From an uncultured Mycoplasmatota bacterium (GTDB taxonomy: Bacteria; Bacillota_I; Bacilli_A; RF39; UBA660), in NCBI GenBank assembly GCA_946497375.1, contig CAMMKE010000051.1, positions 1 to 8,504 on the forward strand: DNA of 8,504 nucleotides, in the 5' to 3' direction. Positions within the stretch are counted from its first letter, which is position 1. Each line of letters begins with the position of its first letter. The translations under genes and the position numbers were made by a program. Positions 5,309-8,504 of the stretch are shown in pieces. The notes under the pieces are model-generated. The model searched no databases, had not been told where the DNA came from, and saw nothing but the letters and a program-made list of their open reading frames with translations.

Positions 5309-5767
5309 GTGAAAGATTATGAAATTAATGATGATACACTTGCGATTATGCCTGGGGGAGATTTATGGGATTCAGTTGTAGTTGAAGATGACTGTAATTA
5401 TGAGGTTAAGATGAAGCCTTTAGAAATAGTTGATTATAGTTGTAGGTACTTTGGAAGTTCTTATGAAGGAAGAAAGATAGGAGCTAGCGAAATATTAAAT
5501 AGTGGTTATAAATTGCCGGTTATGGTTGAAGATACTAAAAATTTAATTTTTTTTCCTACTACTAGTCCAGTAGATGATGATTGCAGTTGGATATCTTTAA
5601 AGAATATTAAAAATTATAGTAAACTTACTAGTACAAAAACAGAAGTAGAATTTAAAAATGGTAAGGTACTTACTGTTGATATATCTTATAATTCCTTTAA
5701 TAATCAGGTAATGAGAGCAAGTAGATTAGAATCTATAATAAGAAGCAGAAAAGAAAAAGCAAAATAA
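5309..5767 (+). CDS. ComK-family competence transcription factor, short form (152 aa)
   Basis: ComK is the master activator of competence genes in Bacillus and binds paired AT-boxes (AAAA-N5-TTTT). Similarity to B. subtilis ComK, as I remember it, runs along nearly the whole protein: YEINDDTLAIMP (4-15), MKPLEIVDYSCRYFGSSY (35-52), then GRKIG (54-58), LPVMVE (69-74), LIFFPT...CSWISL (79-96), EVEFKNGKVL (112-121) and ISYNSFNNQVMR (125-136). It stops at RSRKEKAK, about 40 residues shorter than the 192-residue B. subtilis protein. It therefore lacks the C-terminal region that holds the MecA-binding motif FMLYPK. The start is GTG 5309, with SD AGGGGG 9 nt before; an in-frame TTG at 5285 lies inside the leader hairpin and has no SD. 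The gene has its own promoter and terminators on both sides, in the place where Bacilli usually carry yaaA. Family membership is strong; a role in competence is inferred. Confidence 0.9.
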   Translation: MKDYEINDDTLAIMPGGDLWDSVVVEDDCNYEVKMKPLEIVDYSCRYFGSSYEGRKIGASEILNSGYKLPVMVEDTKNLIFFPTTSPVDDDCSWISLKNIKNYSKLTSTKTEVEFKNGKVLTVDISYNSFNNQVMRASRLESIIRSRKEKAK

Positions 5768-5778
5768 TTGCTTTTTTT
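5754..5778 (+). terminator. Intrinsic terminator overlapping the comK-like stop codon
   Basis: AAAAAGCAA (5754-5762) pairs with TTGCTTTTT (5768-5776) around a 5-nt loop that contains the TAA stop (5765-5767), followed by more T residues. The gene therefore ends inside its own terminator, with no 3' untranslated region to speak of. Confidence 0.75.
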
Positions 5779-5799
5779 CTGTTTATTTAGGGCTAAATA

Positions 5800-5808
5800 T
5801 GGTATAAT
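5800..5808 (+). promoter_or_regulatory. Extended -10 promoter of recF-gyrB
   Basis: TGGTATAAT combines a perfect -10 (5803-5808) with the TGn extension; the -35 position (TGTTTA or nearby) is poor. It lies directly after the comK-like terminator. Transcription would start near 5815 and give a leader of about 40 nt to the first SD-served ATG. Confidence 0.65.
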
Positions 5809-5853
5809 ATTCTTGCGTGTATAGGAGTACTAAAATAGGGTGTAGGTGATTAT

Positions 5854-5886
5854 ATGGTCGTTTTTTTGATTAATTATGATAATTAG
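5854..5886 (+). CDS. 10-codon leader peptide overlapping the recF start
   Basis: ATG 5854 opens M-V-V-F-L-I-N-Y-D-N and ends with TAG 5884-5886, 11 nt inside recF in another frame. GTAGGTGAT (5842-5850) precedes it with exactly the same spacing as the dnaA SD (three nt after GAT), whereas recF ATG 5876 has no SD. The upstream frame of recF is closed by TGA 5867-5869, so recF cannot start further up. Ribosomes finishing the leader would end near the recF ATG, a layout typical of translational coupling. Adding or removing one base in the T7 run (5861-5867) still gives only short peptides. No peptide function is implied. Confidence 0.5.
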   Translation: MVVFLINYDN

Positions 5887-5922
5887 GTCCTTAAAAATTA
5901 CGAATTTTCGTAATTATGATAA
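5871..5922 (+). repeat. 12-bp direct repeat TAATTATGATAA spanning the recF start
   Basis: Copies lie at 5871-5882 (over the recF ATG) and 5911-5922 (recF codons for N-Y-D-K), 40 bp apart. The leader peptide reads the first copy in the same frame (N-Y-D-N) as recF reads the second. It may be a small duplication or a coincidence of AT-rich codons. Confidence 0.5.
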
Positions 5923-6991
5923 ATTTAATATAACTTTAGGTAGTAAAATGAATATTTTTATTGGAAATAATGCTAGTGGTAAGACTAATATACTTGAATC
6001 TATTGCAATACTTGGACTTACTAAATCCTTTAGAAATGGCTTAGATACTGATGTTATTAAGTTTGGTAGAAAGAAAGCTGTTATTGAGGGTAGAGTTTTA
6101 AATAATAAGCAGATTAAAGACTTGAAGATAGAGTTTTTAGAGAAAGATAAAAATATCTTTGTAAATAATAAAAAAGTTAAAAAATATGCTTCTTATATTT
6201 CTAATTTAAACATTATTATTTTTACACCTAATGATTTAGATATTATAAAGGGATCACCTAGTATCAGAAGGAATTTACTTAATATGGCATTGTCACAAAT
6301 TTCTTATTCTTATTTAGTTACTTATAATGAATATAATAAAATTTTAAAGACACGTAATGAATATCTTAAAATATTATTTACTAATGGGATAGCTGATAAG
6401 ACTTATTTAGATGTTTTAACAGATAAGTTAGTAGAGAAAGCTGTTTTAATTTATCAAGAAAGATTCAAGTATTTATCTTTAATTAATAGTTATATTAGTG
6501 ATATTTATAATAATATTACAGAAGATAAAAGATTATTAAAAATAGAATATAGTCCTAATATATCTATTAGTTCTTATGAAGAGGAAGAGTTAAGGAAAGT
6601 TCTTATTAATACTTATAAGAAGAATTATAGAAGAGAATTAAGTGCTGGTATGACGCTATTTGGGCCTCATAGAGATGATTTTTCCTTTATTATGGATAAT
6701 AATATAGATATGAAGATTTATGCGTCAGAGGGGCAGCAGAAATGCGCTGTACTTGCTTATAAACTTTCTTCTATTCCAATTTTTAAAGAAAATAATGGAA
6801 CTAATCCAGTACTTCTTTTAGATGATATATTTAGTGAACTAGACTTAACAAAGAGAAATAAGCTTTTAAAATATGTAAGTCGAGATATTCAGAGTATTAT
6901 AACAACTACTGATTTAAAAAATATTTCCAAAAAAACTTTAGATAGTGCAGTTATATTTAAAGTTAATGGTGGAAAAGTAGAGAGGAGTTAG
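5876..6991 (+). CDS. recF: DNA replication and repair protein RecF (371 aa)
   Basis: RecF is an SMC-like ATPase that, with RecO and RecR, loads RecA at gaps bound by SSB. It starts with the typical MIIRSLKITNFRNYD, and carries Walker A GNNASGKTN (30-38), the conserved GPHRDD (263-268), the ABC-type signature SEGQQK (284-289; usually SxGQQR), Walker B VLLLDDIF (312-319) and the D-loop SELD (320-323). The length is normal for the family. ATG 5876 has no SD; see the overlapping leader peptide at 5854. A perfect 8-bp inverted repeat (5896-5915) lies just inside the gene and could shape the mRNA near the start. recF is followed by gyrB after only 3 nt, so the two are one operon. Confidence 0.97.
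   Translation: MIIRSLKITNFRNYDKFNITLGSKMNIFIGNNASGKTNILESIAILGLTKSFRNGLDTDVIKFGRKKAVIEGRVLNNKQIKDLKIEFLEKDKNIFVNNKKVKKYASYISNLNIIIFTPNDLDIIKGSPSIRRNLLNMALSQISYSYLVTYNEYNKILKTRNEYLKILFTNGIADKTYLDVLTDKLVEKAVLIYQERFKYLSLINSYISDIYNNITEDKRLLKIEYSPNISISSYEEEELRKVLINTYKKNYRRELSAGMTLFGPHRDDFSFIMDNNIDMKIYASEGQQKCAVLAYKLSSIPIFKENNGTNPVLLLDDIFSELDLTKRNKLLKYVSRDIQSIITTTDLKNISKKTLDSAVIFKVNGGKVERS
5896..5915 (+). repeat. Inverted repeat (hairpin) within recF codons 7-14
   Basis: AATTACGA (5896-5903) and TCGTAATT (5908-5915) form an 8-bp perfect stem with a 4-nt loop (ATTT), about 20 nt after the recF ATG. In mRNA it could slow initiation or be melted by ribosomes coming from the leader frame. Confidence 0.5.
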
Positions 6992-6994
6992 AAT

Positions 6995-8504
6995 ATGGAA
7001 GAAAAAGTAGAGAGTAATTATGATTCTTCGGCTATACAAGTGCTAGAAGGATTAGAAGCTGTTAGAAAAAGACCTGGTATGTATATTGGTTCTACTAGTT
7101 CAAGAGGACTTCATCATTTAGTATGGGAAATTGTTGATAATGCAATAGATGAAGCTTTAGCAGGATATTGTACACATATTGAAGTAACTATTAATAAAGA
7201 TAATAGTATTACTGTAAAAGATGATGGTAGAGGTATCCCTGTTGATATTCATCCTAAAACTGGAAAAAGTACAGTAGAAACAGTTTATACGGTATTACAT
7301 GCTGGTGGTAAATTTGGTGGCGGCGGATATAAAGTATCTGGAGGTCTTCATGGTGTTGGAGCTTCAGTTGTTAACGCTTTATCTGACTGGTTAGAGGTTA
7401 AAGTATATCGTGATGGTAAAGTATATTATCAAAGATATCAAACAGGAGGAAAACCAGTTGAGCCTTTAAAAGTAATAGGAGAATGTGATAAAGATAGAAC
7501 TGGTACAACTGTAACTTTTAAGCCAGATGACCAAATTTTTACAGAAACTACTGTATATGATTATGATATATTAAAGACAAGACTTCGTGAGTTAGCTTTC
7601 TTAAATAGAGGTCTACGTATTACTTTATATGATGATAGAGAAACGCCTAGAAAAGATAGTTTTCATTATGAAGGTGGAATTAGAGAGTATGTAGAAATGC
7701 TTAATAAGAATAAAAATCCAATTCATTCTACAATTATTGATATAACTGGAGTTATGAATGATATTTCAGTTGAAGTGGCTTTACAATATAATGAGTCATA
7801 TAATGCAGCGGTTTATTCATTTGTTAATAATATTACAACACCAGAAGGTGGTACTCATGAAGATGGTGTAAGACGTGCTTTAACTAGAGTTTTGAATAAA
7901 TATGCTGTTAGTCATAACCTTCTAAAAGAAAAAGATGATTCTTTAAGTGGTGATGATGTTAAAGAGGGTATTACAATGATTATTTCTGTAAAACATCCTA
8001 ATCCACAGTTTGAAGGTCAGACTAAGACGAAACTTGGTAATAGTGAGGTTAGAGGAATAGTTGATAAGGTATTTTCAGAACATTTTGAGAGATTTTTATT
8101 AGAGCATCCTGATGAAGCTAAGATTATTATTGAAAAATGTATAACGGCATCAAGAGCTCGTGTCGCTGCTAAGAAAGCAAGAGAGTTAACTCGTCGTAAG
8201 GGTGACCTAGATATGACTAATGTTTGGGGTAAACTTAATGACTGTAAGAGTAAAGATGCATCAGAATGTGAAATATTCTTAGTCGAGGGAGATTCTGCTG
8301 GTGGTTCTGCTATTAAAGGAAGAAATAGTATGACACAAGCGATACTTCCTTTACGTGGTAAGATTTTAAATGTAGAAAAAGCAAGACTTGATAGGGCTTT
8401 ATCTAATGAAGAGATTAGGACAATTATTACAGCATTTGGAACAGGAATTGGGGAAGAGTTTGATATTTCTAAGCTTCGTTATAATAAGATTATTATAATG
8501 ACTG
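6995..8504 (+). CDS. gyrB: DNA gyrase subunit B (partial, first 503 residues)
   Basis: GyrB is the ATPase and Toprim subunit of gyrase, which with GyrA introduces negative supercoils ahead of and behind replication forks. The ATP site shows [13 protein letters not shown] (45-57, Mg-binding Asn49), VKDDGRGIP (74-82) and GGLHGVGAS (116-124); the transducer loop has GQTKTKLGN. The Toprim domain begins with [10 protein letters not shown] (catalytic Glu431) and [19 protein letters not shown]. The frame is open at the window end and stops at IIIMT, directly before the expected Asp-rich DADVDG motif. [12 protein letters not shown] and the position after recF favour GyrB over ParE. SD AGAGGAG (6981-6987) lies inside the end of recF, 7 nt before the ATG. 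The counterpart of the quinolone-associated GyrB position in the GRNSMTQ stretch is variable among Gram-positives, so no resistance is inferred. Confidence 0.98.
   Translation, partial: MEEKVESNYDSSAIQVLEGLEAVRKRPGMYIGSTSSRGLHHLVWEIVDNAIDEALAGYCTHIEVTINKDNSITVKDDGRGIPVDIHPKTGKSTVETVYTVLHAGGKFGGGGYKVSGGLHGVGASVVNALSDWLEVKVYRDGKVYYQRYQTGGKPVEPLKVIGECDKDRTGTTVTFKPDDQIFTETTVYDYDILKTRLRELAFLNRGLRITLYDDRETPRKDSFHYEGGIREYVEMLNKNKNPIHSTIIDITGVMNDISVEVALQYNESYNAAVYSFVNNITTPEGGTHEDGVRRALTRVLNKYAVSHNLLKEKDDSLSGDDVKEGITMIISVKHPNPQFEGQTKTKLGNSEVRGIVDKVFSEHFERFLLEHPDEAKIIIEKCITASRARVAAKKARELTRRKGDLDMTNVWGKLNDCKSKDASECEIFLVEGDSAGGSAIKGRNSMTQAILPLRGKILNVEKARLDRALSNEEIRTIITAFGTGIGEEFDISKLRYNKIIIMT

Noticed and set aside
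5861..5867. T7 run as a programmed or artefactual frameshift joining the leader ATG 5854 to recF
   Set aside because: Neither insertion nor deletion of one T gives an open fusion; TGA 5867-5869 closes the recF frame and the alternative frames also stop.
1..8504. tRNA, rRNA, CRISPR array, insertion sequence or riboswitch
   Set aside because: No cloverleaf with CCA-proximal stem, no regularly spaced repeats, no transposase-like frame and no recognised riboswitch core was seen on either strand.

Overview
The window is a chromosomal replication-origin locus of a very AT-rich, low-GC Gram-positive bacterium. The gene order dnaA - dnaN - (comK-like) - recF - gyrB, strong AGGAGGTGAT-type Shine-Dalgarno (SD) sites and sigma-A-like promoters point to the Bacilli/Firmicutes side. 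A ComK-family regulator also argues for Bacilli. Trp is encoded by TGG wherever I checked and no gene contains an in-frame TGA, so nothing supports a Mycoplasma-type code. I cannot name the species; an uncultured gut-type Bacilli or Erysipelotrichia relative would fit.

Left part (1-1371) is accessory and looks unstable. It holds a small PH/GRAM-like protein gene (208-483), a terminator, and a two-helix membrane protein with a DUF3592-like tail (653-1114). Next comes a clearly decayed second copy of the first gene (about 1140-1356), with an in-frame stop in place of Arg32. A 292-residue protein of unknown function (1372-2250) is encoded on the minus strand, diverging from dnaA. The usual rpmH/rnpA genes are not next to dnaA.

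Middle part (2251-4044) is a bipartite oriC. A left array of DnaA-box-like 9-mers (2305-2479, mostly TGTGGAAAA) and a right array between dnaA and dnaN (3933-4005, TTATCCACA and TTTTCCACA/T) flank the dnaA gene. Boxes sit on or next to the likely promoters of dnaA, dnaN and the divergent gene, suggesting DnaA feedback on all three.

Right part: dnaN (4045-5172) ends in a terminator. A monocistronic comK-like gene (5309-5767) follows, with a candidate promoter, a 5' GGAA-tetraloop hairpin and its own terminator. It sits where yaaA (S4-domain protein) usually lies. recF (5876-6991) and gyrB (6995-end, cut off just before the Toprim Asp motif) form a second operon with an extended -10 promoter. 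recF itself has no SD; the strong SD upstream serves a 10-codon reading frame that overlaps the recF start, implying translational coupling.

Most interesting points: a short ComK homologue embedded in the replication operon that lacks the C-terminal segment carrying the MecA degradation signal in Bacillus subtilis; the recF leader peptide with a hairpin just inside recF; the duplicated-and-decayed small gene; and the dense DnaA-box architecture.
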